A stretch of DNA of 64,000 bases from Tannerella sp. (lineage in GTDB: Bacteria > Bacteroidota > Bacteroidia > Bacteroidales > Tannerellaceae): NCBI GenBank assembly GCA_031285565.1, contig JAITVY010000028.1, forward strand, positions 1 to 64,000, written 5' to 3'. Below are positions 8,469 through 17,497 of this stretch, piece after piece (the first letter of the stretch is position 1; every line of letters begins with the position of its first letter). A model generated the notes under the pieces. That model was not told where the DNA came from and did not search any database. It was given only the letters and a program-made list of their open reading frames with translations. The translations under genes were made by a program, and so were the position numbers.

Positions 8469-9041
8469 ATGTTGAAAACAATCTTGTCTATATCAGGTAA
8501 ACCTGGATTATATAAAATGGTTTCCCAGGGAAAGAATCTGTTGATCGTGGAGTCATTAGTTGATAAAAAACGTGTTCCTGCTTATGCAAGAGATAAAGTG
8601 ATTTCTTTAGGTGATATAGCTATTTACACAAATGAGTCGGAAGCTCCTTTATACGAAGTATTTAATAGCATAAAGAAAAAAGAAAACGGACAAAAATCGT
8701 CCATGGAGTTATCTAAAGCGACACCAGACGATTTACGAAATTACTTAGCTGAAATTCTGCCCGAATTCGATAGAGAACGCGTTTATCCGAGTGATATAAA
8801 ACGATTAATAGGTTGGTATAATCTACTAATAAATGCAGGAATCACTGATTTTGATCCGCAAAAGAGTGAATCGGAAGAAGTATCCGAAGAAAAAGAAACT
8901 GCAGAGGTAGATAAAGAAACACCAAAGAAAGCGTCAAAAGCAAAAACAGCTACAGCGAAAAAAACTGTAGCACCGAAAACAACAACAAAACAATCTACTG
9001 TAAAAACAACCCAACGGACGACCCGTCAAAAACAAGGATAA
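8469..9041 (+). CDS. DUF5606 domain protein
   Basis: The first 130 residues match DUF5606, a family found almost only in Bacteroidota: it opens with MLKTILSISGKPGLYKMVSQGK and contains the RVYPSDIKRLIGWYNLL motif (about 107-123). The rest (135-190) is a low-complexity tail that goes from acidic (SEEVSEEKETAEVDKE) to strongly basic and rich in Lys, Ala and Thr, like a nucleic-acid-binding tail. No enzymatic motif is visible. It stands alone between a promoter and a good terminator. Function unknown; an RNA- or DNA-associated role is a guess from the tail. Confidence 0.85.
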   Translation: MLKTILSISGKPGLYKMVSQGKNLLIVESLVDKKRVPAYARDKVISLGDIAIYTNESEAPLYEVFNSIKKKENGQKSSMELSKATPDDLRNYLAEILPEFDRERVYPSDIKRLIGWYNLLINAGITDFDPQKSESEEVSEEKETAEVDKETPKKASKAKTATAKKTVAPKTTTKQSTVKTTQRTTRQKQG

Positions 9042-9048
9042 TTACAAC

Positions 9049-9077
9049 AAAAACCGCTTTTCACAAGCGGTTTTTTT
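9049..9077. terminator. Terminator between the DUF5606 gene and pgeF
   Basis: The stem AAACCGCTT/AAGCGGTTT (9051-9059 with 9065-9073) is flanked by an A-run and a T-run, so it can serve the plus-strand DUF5606 gene and the convergent minus-strand pgeF. Confidence 0.85.
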
Positions 9078-9078
9078 A

Positions 9079-9864
9079 TTATATAAGCATAAGACACGAA
9101 GTAATACGCCCGGACTGTATGCCCAATTTACGTGCAGAAAAATATCTATCTGATTGGTCATATGTACAGATATCTGTCATTTCTATTTGCTGAATTGGAA
9201 CGCCCGCTTCCATCAGTAACCATCGATTAGCCGCACGCAAATCAAAATGCCATTTAGATGTAAGAGGTTGCCTGATAAATAACTCATTGACAGGAAAACA
9301 AGCTTTATAAAAAACATCATATAACTCATCTCCGACAGCATAATTCTTCTGCGAAATACAAGGACCCAACGCTGCAATCAAATCCTTAGGATCTGTGTCA
9401 AATGTCTTCTGCATTAAAAGGATTGTTTTACTTACGATTTGCGCAGAAGTACCACGCCATCCCGCATGTACTATTCCTATTGCCTGCCTAACAGTATCAT
9501 AAAGAAATACGGGCACACAATCTGCTGTAAAAATGCCTATGCCGACCTGTCTTTTATTTGTTACTAAAGCATCAACTCCTTCCAACAGCTGTAACTGTTC
9601 TATTGAGGACAATTTCAGAAAGTCATCATTCAGATTCAAAACATAATCACTATGCGTTTGCCGGGGAAAGAAAAGCCGGTCCGGCGAAAAAGCTAAAATA
9701 CGGCAAAAATGCTGACGATTTTTTACTACGTATTCCTCATCATCTCCTACATAATGGCATAAATTCAGTGAAGAATAATCCCCTACACTGACACCTCCTT
9801 TCCGGGAGGTAGAAACAGCTATAAGCTGTTTATTGAATGGTTTAAAAAAAGACAGCAACTCCAT
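9079..9864 (-). CDS. pgeF: Peptidoglycan editing factor PgeF (laccase-domain protein)
   Basis: PgeF (YfiH, formerly multicopper laccase family) removes L-serine wrongly incorporated into peptidoglycan precursors, and relatives act on purine nucleosides. The 261-residue protein carries the three metal ligands of the family: His71 in RQTHSDY, Cys116 in TADCVP and His133 in VHAGWRGT, plus the ALGPCI and FDLRAAN motifs downstream. Length is typical. It starts 16 bp after the stop of the PHP phosphodiesterase gene on the same strand, so the two are probably cotranscribed. Confidence 0.93.
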   Translation of the reverse strand: MELLSFFKPFNKQLIAVSTSRKGGVSVGDYSSLNLCHYVGDDEEYVVKNRQHFCRILAFSPDRLFFPRQTHSDYVLNLNDDFLKLSSIEQLQLLEGVDALVTNKRQVGIGIFTADCVPVFLYDTVRQAIGIVHAGWRGTSAQIVSKTILLMQKTFDTDPKDLIAALGPCISQKNYAVGDELYDVFYKACFPVNELFIRQPLTSKWHFDLRAANRWLLMEAGVPIQQIEMTDICTYDQSDRYFSARKLGIQSGRITSCLMLI

Positions 9865-9880
9865 CTTTATTATAAAAATA

Positions 9881-10957
9881 TCACTTGGATGGTAAAGTAA
9901 GTTCCAGGTTTTTATTATGACCTATATAAACATTCCCGATTTTAATTGTTCCCGGAACAGTAAACCCCGTACGAATAGTTTTTCCTGCCGGAAGTACAAC
10001 TTTCTCTGTTGGGGATTTATAAATCACAAATGGTATATCCGAAAGGTTTTCAATTTCTACGACTGCCGAAGTTGCATCTGTCGAAATAATACGATATTGT
10101 ACCGATGACCAAACGATTTTCTCAGCCCATTCTTTTTTGGCTACAATACAATCATTAAATAAAGCTGCAGTTCTTCCAGCCATCAATGCTTCCTTTATTG
10201 CGTTTTCAGAATGTTCTTTGGCAAATACAAGCGTTATAGGTCTTCCCATCTTCTCCATTCCATATTCATTCGCAATAACATCATGCGTATCTGAATTAGC
10301 GGATGGTGCCAGACCATATTTTTCCATCCAGTCAAATGTTAACGGATAATATTCCATATGATTATGAACCTCAACCATATCTATCTTTTTTTCAGCAATC
10401 AGTTTCTCATGCACATCATAAACAGTCGACTTATCATCAGGCCAGCCAGGATGGTTCCAAAGAATAACTGCCCCCTGCTTACGGGCGATGTTAATTGCTT
10501 CTAACGGATCTTCTACATCTAACGGGTTAGCATCGGTTAAAAACAATGCATTCAAATGGCCAAGCGGTTTGCTTCGTGTAATCTCAGTCCCTTTAATCAA
10601 AATAAACCCAATCTGGTCTGCCCGCTTTTTAGCAATCTTGTACGATTCATTCAGATCCCCTATGACTTGATCTTTGTGGGGTCTGTATTCAATATGATCT
10701 GTAATTGCAATCGCATCATATCCTTGCTGCCAGGCTTCATCAACCCGAACATCCGGCCATACTTTACCATCCGAAAAAACCGTATGCACATGAAAATCGC
10801 ATTTAAGCGTTTTATATCCTTCTATATCAGGAATACGGATGATATTCCGGATTGCACTTTTTCCAAGATCAGTTTTCCACACATCATCATTTTGCAATTG
10901 AGCGTATGATGTGGTAACAAAAAAAATGTTTAGCAGTAAAAATAGTTTTTTCTTCAT
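9881..10957 (-). CDS. Secreted PHP-family phosphodiesterase (Sb-PDE-like)
   Basis: A 358-residue protein with an N-terminal signal peptide (cleavage near SYAQ) and a PHP metal-dependent hydrolase domain. Visible metal motifs are DFHVHTVFSDG (about 54-64), AITDHIE (93-99), GTEIT, WNHPGW, and VEVHNH with SANSDTHD in the C-terminal part of the domain. The last 90 residues form a beta-rich domain. It resembles the exported Sb-PDE-like phosphodiesterases, so a phosphoester in the periplasm is the probable substrate, but the natural one is unknown. Polymerase-type PHP domains are far larger proteins, so that role is excluded. Confidence 0.82.
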   Translation of the reverse strand: MKKKLFLLLNIFFVTTSYAQLQNDDVWKTDLGKSAIRNIIRIPDIEGYKTLKCDFHVHTVFSDGKVWPDVRVDEAWQQGYDAIAITDHIEYRPHKDQVIGDLNESYKIAKKRADQIGFILIKGTEITRSKPLGHLNALFLTDANPLDVEDPLEAINIARKQGAVILWNHPGWPDDKSTVYDVHEKLIAEKKIDMVEVHNHMEYYPLTFDWMEKYGLAPSANSDTHDVIANEYGMEKMGRPITLVFAKEHSENAIKEALMAGRTAALFNDCIVAKKEWAEKIVWSSVQYRIISTDATSAVVEIENLSDIPFVIYKSPTEKVVLPAGKTIRTGFTVPGTIKIGNVYIGHNKNLELTLPSK

Positions 10958-10983
10958 TGTTATATCAAATTAAGGTATGAATA

Positions 10984-11029
10984 AAAAAACAGGAAGCACT
11001 GAATGACTGATCCAGTGTTCTTCCTGTTT
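10984..11029 (-). terminator. Terminator after the POT transporter gene
   Basis: The stem AAACAGGAA/TTCCTGTTT (10987-10995 with 11021-11029) is extended by CACTG/CAGTG with a small bulge. Read on the minus strand it ends in a run of Ts (complement of 10983-10989), 20 bp after the transporter stop codon. Confidence 0.8.
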
Positions 11030-11048
11030 CCGGTTTATATGAATATTA

Positions 11049-12632
11049 TTATTTTGCTACACGCTCTAACCATCTTAACATAAACAACATAGTAAACATA
11101 GAAAGCAGGCAAGCAACTACAAATACACACCATGTCATCCAGATAGGTATTGCCTGATATAAAATGGCTCCGATAAACAACAATTGATTACCAATAGCTG
11201 TAGCACCCAGCCAGCATCCCTGCATAATACCCTGATATTTCTGTGGTGCGACTTTCGACACAAATGAGATACCCAACGGACTAATAAATAATTCGGCGAC
11301 TGTCAGTATCACATAAGTTCCAATAAGCAACCACGGAGTTACACGAAGATCCTGTGGTAATACCCGGATCGTATTTACGACCGTTTTTCCTGTCTCCGGA
11401 TTAGTCACTTTTTCAAATAATGACGACCATAACGGAAGATCTGCAATATATGAGCCAACTGCCATTACTACATATGCCAAAGCAGCAATTCCCATCCCTA
11501 TAGCAATTTTTTTGGGTGTAGACGGCTCTTTACCACGAGCTCGTAACCAACCGAAAAGCCCCATAATAACAGGGGTTAGCAATACAACACATAATGGATT
11601 GATAGATTGAAAAACCTCCGCTCCTTCAATTGTAGTAAAATTAAGATTAATCTTTACCATAGAAAGATCTGTATATTCTTTTGCAAAATTAGTCAGAGTT
11701 AAACCATTCTGATGGAAAGAGAACCAAAAAAAGATAACGACTCCAAACACTGCAAACAGCGCATACATACGTTGCTTAATTTCTTTTGCATCCATTTCGA
11801 CATTAGTTGTAGCCGAAAGATTAGCCTTCTGAACATTCGCCAATTCCGTTTGCTCATCAGGAAAGTTTTTCTTATTCGTCAAATAAATAACTAAAGAAAT
11901 GCACATGGCAAAAATGGCGCAACCAAATGCATAATGGAAACCGGTTGTGAACACATTCAGATATTCATTTGCAAAAGCCATCAAATCTGTTTGTCCAAAT
12001 TGAGCAGCAAATTCTCCCAATTGAGCCGTAGTCTCCGCATTTAATGTATTTGCCAGGTAACCATGGCATAAAGCCGGCATATCGGCATTATAAGCAAATC
12101 CATTAGCTGAAAGCCACCAGTTACGGACAAGTACTGCAATTAACGGAGCGAAAACAGCGCCAATATTAATAAACATATAGAAAAGCGAAAAACCCGAATC
12201 CCGCATTTTGGAATACTTTTCATTGTCATACATCTTTCCTACCAACGCCTGTAAATTTCCTTTGAAAAGCCCGTTACCAAAAGCTATTACGAATAAACCG
12301 ATACAGGTAAGTGTAAGATACAGCGAAAACTCTTTTACCGGAGTAGGTGAAGGTATTGCAATCAATACATATCCAAGTGCCATTAAAACAAGGCCAATAA
12401 GAATCGTTCTTTTAAAATTCTTGGTCTTATCGGCTATTAAACCTCCGACAAAGGCCAATATATAAATTGAAAAGTAAAAGATGGAATAGATAAGTCCTGA
12501 CTGTGTTCCATCAAAGCCAAATTTAGCTTGTAGAAACAATACCAGAATTGCCATCATAATATAAAAACCAAATCGTTCGCCCATATTTGAAAGGGCTGCA
12601 CCTAATAATCCTTTGGGATGATCTTTGAACAT
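11049..12632 (-). CDS. Proton-dependent oligopeptide transporter (POT/PTR2 family)
   Basis: This 527-residue inner-membrane protein belongs to the POT branch of the major facilitator superfamily, which imports di- and tripeptides with protons. It has about 12-14 hydrophobic segments. The PTR2 signatures are visible: the GLIYSIFYFSIYILAFVGG segment with LIADK in the N-terminal bundle (about 41-67) and FSLFYMFINIGA (about 149-160), which includes the FYxxIN motif. The start at 12632 gives MFKDHPKGLLGA, normal for the family. It follows the DUF4831 gene by 26 bp, so both probably come from the promoter at 13751-13758. Confidence 0.92.
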   Translation of the reverse strand: MFKDHPKGLLGAALSNMGERFGFYIMMAILVLFLQAKFGFDGTQSGLIYSIFYFSIYILAFVGGLIADKTKNFKRTILIGLVLMALGYVLIAIPSPTPVKEFSLYLTLTCIGLFVIAFGNGLFKGNLQALVGKMYDNEKYSKMRDSGFSLFYMFINIGAVFAPLIAVLVRNWWLSANGFAYNADMPALCHGYLANTLNAETTAQLGEFAAQFGQTDLMAFANEYLNVFTTGFHYAFGCAIFAMCISLVIYLTNKKNFPDEQTELANVQKANLSATTNVEMDAKEIKQRMYALFAVFGVVIFFWFSFHQNGLTLTNFAKEYTDLSMVKINLNFTTIEGAEVFQSINPLCVVLLTPVIMGLFGWLRARGKEPSTPKKIAIGMGIAALAYVVMAVGSYIADLPLWSSLFEKVTNPETGKTVVNTIRVLPQDLRVTPWLLIGTYVILTVAELFISPLGISFVSKVAPQKYQGIMQGCWLGATAIGNQLLFIGAILYQAIPIWMTWCVFVVACLLSMFTMLFMLRWLERVAK

Positions 12633-12658
12633 AGTTTTGATAATATAAAAGTTTATGT

Positions 12659-13732
12659 TTATTGAATGATCTGTTTGATAGCTCCCGTTTCCGGATAGAA
12701 ATAAATTTTAACCGGAGCTTTCCGGTCTTCAAATATCACAGGAGCCAGACCTTCTTGTGTACCAAACTGTGTTATTTGTACTTCACCTTTAAACAGCGTA
12801 TTTTTATTCATAAGTATTTCCACACGTGCTTTTCCGGGGACATTATAAATCAGGCCTTTCAGCGATTTCTCTTTCTTTTCTGCATCTTTAGATGCTAACT
12901 CCGGAGCACGTTCGGTAGCTTTCAAATTCATATAAACAGGCGTTCCGCCCAAATCATCGGCATCTAAAATACCCAGCTTTGTTGAAAAACGGAACAAAAC
13001 TTCATTATCAAAATCATCATTGGGGACAATAGTAACATCATAGTATGAAATCTCTGCAGTCTGGGAGCCAACAAACAAATTAGTCAATGCCTTTTCCTGA
13101 TCTTCCAGTTGTTTAATGACTAATTTCATAGCGTCACCATCAGGAGGTAAATTATCTGCATCACCGGTCAGAATATCCATCCGGCTTTGACGAATATGAT
13201 AAATCTGCTTTGCCGCAACTTCAGCCTGACGGGCTACAGAACCAGCCATCAGTAATTCTTCAGTCAATACAGCTGAAGATTTCATTCTACTATCACCTCT
13301 TTCCTGATCGCCATCATTTATAACCTGAGGAGTATAGTCTGCATTAATAGAACACATCAGGCCATCCTCTGTCAAATATACATACGGAGCAGTTGTCCCG
13401 GCTTTAAATTCTACTATATAAGTATTTTCAGGATCAGGAACACCTTTATTGCTCAATGTAACTTTCCCTAATTCATAATAAACTTCATCTTCCGTTACCG
13501 GGTTTTTAACTCCTAAATATTTTTCAGCATACCTATAATAAGGGCCTGCCTTACATGTCTGTTTTATTACTTCGGCATTAATAACCAACGATGTTTTAGG
13601 AAGTGAATAGGTTACTCCATACTTATTACTTTTTGATGCAATTTTCTTCTCTACACGAGTCTGTGCAAACAGTACAGTCACACTCAGCAACATTGCAATC
13701 GTAATAATAAAACGCTTATTTTTATCCATCAT
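12659..13732 (-). CDS. DUF4831 family exported protein
   Basis: A 357-residue protein with a signal peptide ending near VLFAQ and a body matching DUF4831, a Bacteroidota family of unknown function. Typical segments include VTYSLPKTSLVINAEV (about 41-56) and YYRYAEKYLGV, and a long conserved helix region with LLMAGSVARQAEVAAKQIYHIR (about 159-180). The open frame reaches 13753, but the promoter TAnnTTTG at 13751-13758 overlaps that end, so translation must begin at ATGATG (13732 or 13729). It is upstream of, and probably cotranscribed with, the peptide transporter. Confidence 0.8.
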   Translation of the reverse strand: MMDKNKRFIITIAMLLSVTVLFAQTRVEKKIASKSNKYGVTYSLPKTSLVINAEVIKQTCKAGPYYRYAEKYLGVKNPVTEDEVYYELGKVTLSNKGVPDPENTYIVEFKAGTTAPYVYLTEDGLMCSINADYTPQVINDGDQERGDSRMKSSAVLTEELLMAGSVARQAEVAAKQIYHIRQSRMDILTGDADNLPPDGDAMKLVIKQLEDQEKALTNLFVGSQTAEISYYDVTIVPNDDFDNEVLFRFSTKLGILDADDLGGTPVYMNLKATERAPELASKDAEKKEKSLKGLIYNVPGKARVEILMNKNTLFKGEVQITQFGTQEGLAPVIFEDRKAPVKIYFYPETGAIKQIIQ

Positions 13733-13750
13733 ATATAAAAAACTATTGTA

Positions 13751-13758
13751 CAAATCTA
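13751..13758 (-). promoter_or_regulatory. -7 element of the DUF4831/POT operon
   Basis: The minus strand reads TAGATTTG, a match to TAnnTTTG. It excludes the most upstream possible start of the DUF4831 gene. Confidence 0.6.
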
Positions 13759-13847
13759 AGAAACTGTTTTGACTTTTACAACTATTTATTTCAATACCCT
13801 GAACATGTTTTTCTTAAACCGCATCTGATATTCTCCGTTTTTTTACA

Positions 13848-13855
13848 TACTTTTG
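13848..13855 (+). promoter_or_regulatory. -7 element of the DUF3467 gene
   Basis: TACTTTTG followed by CC is a match to TAnnTTTG, 41 bp before the ATG. Confidence 0.65.
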
Positions 13856-13896
13856 CCATTATAAAATTAGAAGAAATCTTTTAAAATTTTGCATAT

Positions 13897-14208
13897 ATGG
13901 AAAATAACCAGAAACCGAACGAGATTCAGGTCGAACTGACTGACGAAATAGCACAGGGAACATATGCTAACTTAGCAGTAATCGCACACTCCTCTTCGGA
14001 GTTTATACTTGATTTTATCCGGGTAGTACCTGGTGTGCCCAAAGCAAAAGTAAAAAGCCGGATCATTCTCACGGCAGATAATGCAAAACGCTTATTATTT
14101 GCTTTACAGGATAATATTCAAAAATTTGAAGAGCAAGCCGCAAACATCAAAAATACTTCTTTTGAGGATATCATACCTCCTATTGGAGGAATTCAGGGAG
14201 AAGCATAA
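13897..14208 (+). CDS. DUF3467 family protein
   Basis: The 103-residue protein is a full-length DUF3467 member: ELTDEIAQGTYANLAVIAHSSSEF (about 13-36) followed by the FILDFIRVVPG strand and the KVKSRIILTADNAKRLLFAL segment (about 50-70). The function is unknown; the family is small, cytoplasmic and widespread in bacteria. From memory, many Bacteroidota keep it directly after rpoC, which is not so here. It is monocistronic, with its own promoter and a hairpin terminator. Confidence 0.88.
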   Translation: MENNQKPNEIQVELTDEIAQGTYANLAVIAHSSSEFILDFIRVVPGVPKAKVKSRIILTADNAKRLLFALQDNIQKFEEQAANIKNTSFEDIIPPIGGIQGEA

Positions 14209-14223
14209 AAAACTTATATATAT

Positions 14224-14251
14224 GTTGAATCGTTTAAATAAACGATTCAAC
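14224..14251. terminator. Hairpin terminator between DUF3467 and argF'
   Basis: A perfect 12-bp stem (14224-14235 with 14240-14251) has a 4-nt loop and lies between the ends of two convergent genes. On the plus strand it is followed by a T-rich tract. Confidence 0.75.
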
Positions 14252-14305
14252 ACTTTCTATTTTATCTCTTCTAGAATTTGAGACTACCTTTTAACTTTCT
14301 CCTGA

Positions 14306-15259
14306 CTATATTGTTTCCAGCATCTTTTTCAATACTGCCTGGGCTGAAATTTCCCGGTTAGCAGCTTCAGGGATAACAATACTTTGCTGACTTTCAATAA
14401 CATCATCCGAAACAATCATATTACGACGAACAGGCAGGCAATGCATAAAATATGCATTATCTGTAAGTGCCATTTTCGCGGTATCAACCGTCCATGCACG
14501 ATCAGTTGAAAGTATTTTTCCATAGTTCGGATCTGTATATGCAGCCCAGTTTTTGGCATAAATAAAATCAGCGCCCTCAAAAGCCTCATGCTGGTCATAT
14601 TCAACACGTGCATTCCCGACAAACATCGGATCCAACTCGTACCCTTCCGGATGTGTAATAACAAATTCGTAACCGGCAGCATTCATCCATTCCGCAAAGC
14701 TATTGGGTACAGCCTGCGGAAGTGCACGGGGATGTGGCGCCCATGTCAAAACAACCTTCGGACGATCTTTTTTCTTATATTCTTCGATTGTTATTAAATC
14801 AGCATAGCTTTGTAACGGATGGCGGGTAGCTGCCTCCATACTGAAAACCGGACGACCCGAATAACGAATAAACTCATTGAGAACTTTTTCACTATAATCA
14901 TCTTCCTTATTCTCAAAACGGGCAAACGAACGCACACCTATCACATCACAATAACATCCCATTACCGGAATCGCTTCCAATAAATGTTCCGGTTTGTCAC
15001 CATCCATAATTACTCCACGCTCAGTCTCCAATTTCCATGCACCCTGATTCACATCCAGCACCATTGTATTCATTCCTAAATTCATGGCTGCTTTCTGAGT
15101 ACTCAGGCGCGTACGCAAACTGGAATTGAAGAAAATCATCAATAATGTCTTATTCTTTCCTAATCCGGTAAATTGATACCGGTCTTTCTTTATTTCCAAT
15201 GCTTCGGCAACCGCCTTTCCTAAATCTCCAATATCCTGTACACACGTAAAATTTTTCAT
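14306..15259 (-). CDS. argF': N-succinylornithine carbamoyltransferase
   Basis: This transcarbamylase of 317 residues makes N-succinyl-L-citrulline from N-succinylornithine and carbamoyl phosphate in the succinylated arginine pathway of Bacteroidales. The carbamoyl-phosphate site is FNSSLRTR (44-51, the STRT-like loop). HPLQSYAD (about 147-154) and the HCLPVRR motif near residue 275 complete the active site. Proline 90 in DGDKPEHLL is the residue known in the Bacteroides fragilis enzyme to select succinyl- over acetyl-ornithine, where acetylornithine enzymes have glutamate. It lies on the same strand as proBA, but a lipoprotein gene on the opposite strand separates them. Confidence 0.93.
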   Translation of the reverse strand: MKNFTCVQDIGDLGKAVAEALEIKKDRYQFTGLGKNKTLLMIFFNSSLRTRLSTQKAAMNLGMNTMVLDVNQGAWKLETERGVIMDGDKPEHLLEAIPVMGCYCDVIGVRSFARFENKEDDYSEKVLNEFIRYSGRPVFSMEAATRHPLQSYADLITIEEYKKKDRPKVVLTWAPHPRALPQAVPNSFAEWMNAAGYEFVITHPEGYELDPMFVGNARVEYDQHEAFEGADFIYAKNWAAYTDPNYGKILSTDRAWTVDTAKMALTDNAYFMHCLPVRRNMIVSDDVIESQQSIVIPEAANREISAQAVLKKMLETI

Positions 15260-15546
15260 ACGATAATAATTATATTTTTACACAAAGGGTACATGAAACT
15301 CGCATGTTAAGTGATTAACGGTTTGTGGTCAACGATTAATTAATAATTAACCACTGATTTACATGCTTCGTTTCATAATCATTTGCTACTATTAAAACAG
15401 CCTGCAAGTTAATGAGAATGCCGTATATTTACAAATATTGATAAAAATAGAATATCAAATGCAGCTAAATAAGTCCTTATTGCATCTTAAAAATATAAAG
15501 TTCAGCGACTACTCAGTTTCTTGAACGAATAATAAAAAAAACATAT

Positions 15547-16113
15547 ATGAAAACAAAAATATTTTGTTGTATTATCACGGTACTTTCTTTTGTAGGCTGC
15601 AGCAACAACGATCTGGCACCAACGATTTGCCCCAACGATGAAAGTCGTATTTTCACATTTGCCGTTGATTATACCACCAATAAGTTTTTAGGTGGTTATC
15701 AGGTACTTTTACCCCAATATATCGATACATTTGAAATGATATGTGAGTATAACTCTCCTGGTGATTTCGGAGACGTTGCATGGTTTGATAAAACAACCGG
15801 GAGCAAATTATTCGCCGGCACAATAATCTGGATGGGAAAAGGTGAACGAACATTTCCCGAAAAAATACAATCTCCTTCTTCGTTTGAAAAACTAAAAACT
15901 CCGATTTCAATGCCTGCTTTTATACCTCTTTATCATAGCGAATATCATGTTGACACCGGCACTGATTACCAAAGTACGTGGGATGCAATAAAATACCTCC
16001 AGGAAGTAAGCTGGCTAACCTCCTCTTCACAAGCCTATATTTATTTATATCAACCCAGCGTCGGAGTTGGTGATCCTGCCGATTGGTATTGGCTGATCTT
16101 CCTTAAATATTAA
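15547..16113 (+). CDS. Hypothetical lipoprotein, 188 aa
   Basis: I do not recognise this protein. It has a lipoprotein signal peptide with the lipobox SFVGC (Cys at about 18) followed by SNNDLAPT, and a beta-rich, aromatic body without known motifs. The sequence SNND after the lipidated Cys is not strongly acidic, so surface export is not clear. It is alone on the plus strand between the minus-strand genes argF' and proA, which are neighbours in related genomes, so it may be an insertion. Gene status is supported by the lipobox and the length of the frame. Confidence 0.7.
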   Translation: MKTKIFCCIITVLSFVGCSNNDLAPTICPNDESRIFTFAVDYTTNKFLGGYQVLLPQYIDTFEMICEYNSPGDFGDVAWFDKTTGSKLFAGTIIWMGKGERTFPEKIQSPSSFEKLKTPISMPAFIPLYHSEYHVDTGTDYQSTWDAIKYLQEVSWLTSSSQAYIYLYQPSVGVGDPADWYWLIFLKY

Positions 16114-16240
16114 CTCACGACTCAAACCTAGTGTCGTATTAAAAGTAAAATGTCTTCAAGATATTTATACAGAACGAAGGCAACACCTTATCAGGAACGA
16201 GATAAACAATAAAGCTTTTAGCAAATGATACGAGTTATAT

Positions 16241-17482
16241 TTACGAACAACGAACCTGTCCGTTTCCTTCTATAATATACTTATATGTAGTTAATTCAGG
16301 TAGTGCCATAGGGCCACGGGCATGCAGCTTTTGTGTACTAATGCCAATTTCAGCGCCAAAACCAAACTGAGCTCCGTCAGTAAATGCAGTCGACACATTC
16401 GCATAAACACATGCGGCATCTACCATCTGTTCAAAAACACGAATCGTTTCAGCCGACTCACTTATTATACATTCGCTATGCTTCGAACTATACTGAGCAA
16501 TATGTGCTAAAGCCTCATCAAATGAACGAACCGTACGGATGCTCATCTTATAATCCAGAAATTCCGTACCATAGCTTTGAGGTGTAACAGATTGCAATAA
16601 CGCCGTTGGATAATGTCCTGACAAAACACCTAAAGCGCGTTCATCGGCACAAACAACTACCCGTTTTTCCGCCAGCTTTTCACAGATATAAGGTAAATCA
16701 GACAATCGGTCCTGATGAATAATCAAACAGTCCAATGCATTACAAACACTTACCCTGCGCGTTTTGGCATTATAGACAATCTCCCGCCCTTTCTCTCTAT
16801 CTCCGTCCTTATCGAAATACGTATGGCAAATACCTGCTCCCGTTTCAATAACAGGAACCCTTGCATTTTCGCGAACATAATTAATCAAGGCACTGCTACC
16901 CCGGGGAATGATCAAATCAACACTTCCTACTGCCTTCAATAATGCAGTAGTTGCATCACGATCAGATGGTAGTAATGTACAAATAGCCTGATCCATCGAA
17001 TGCTTCTTCAATGCATCATGTATAATATTAACTAATGCAATATTGGATTTCTCGGCATCCGATCCTCCTTTTAACAAACAGACATTTCCTGATTTAAGGC
17101 ATAATGAAAACACATCGAATGTAACATTAGGCCGTGCCTCATAAATGATACCTATCACACCAAACGGAACACTTATTTTTTTTATACTCATCCCATTCGG
17201 ACGCTTTGTTTCCGACAAAACACGACCCAGTGGAGATGGTAAAGAGGCTACCTGTTTCATATCGCTCGCTATTCCGACCAATCGCTCAGACGTTAATTTC
17301 AAACGATCATATTTAGGATCATCCGGCTGCATCCGCGATAAATCTTCTTCATTTGCAGCCAACACTTTTACCTGTTGCTCCAGTAACATTTCAGCTGCGT
17401 CTGATAAGACCCGGTTAATCTGTTCATCATCATACATCAGCAACAAACGGGAAGCTGTAACAGCCTGCTTTATCTGTTCCAT
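16241..17482 (-). CDS. proA: Glutamate-5-semialdehyde dehydrogenase
   Basis: ProA reduces gamma-glutamyl phosphate to glutamate-5-semialdehyde with NADPH, the second step of proline synthesis. The 413-residue protein is full length. Motifs include the cofactor region [15 protein letters not shown] (about 106-120), the [15 protein letters not shown] loop (about 132-146), and the catalytic cysteine in [12 protein letters not shown] (about 213-224). It follows proB by 15 bp on the same strand, so proB-proA is an operon. Confidence 0.97.
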   Translation of the reverse strand: MEQIKQAVTASRLLLMYDDEQINRVLSDAAEMLLEQQVKVLAANEEDLSRMQPDDPKYDRLKLTSERLVGIASDMKQVASLPSPLGRVLSETKRPNGMSIKKISVPFGVIGIIYEARPNVTFDVFSLCLKSGNVCLLKGGSDAEKSNIALVNIIHDALKKHSMDQAICTLLPSDRDATTALLKAVGSVDLIIPRGSSALINYVRENARVPVIETGAGICHTYFDKDGDREKGREIVYNAKTRRVSVCNALDCLIIHQDRLSDLPYICEKLAEKRVVVCADERALGVLSGHYPTALLQSVTPQSYGTEFLDYKMSIRTVRSFDEALAHIAQYSSKHSECIISESAETIRVFEQMVDAACVYANVSTAFTDGAQFGFGAEIGISTQKLHARGPMALPELTTYKYIIEGNGQVRCS

Positions 17483-17497
17483 ATATTGTTCTATATT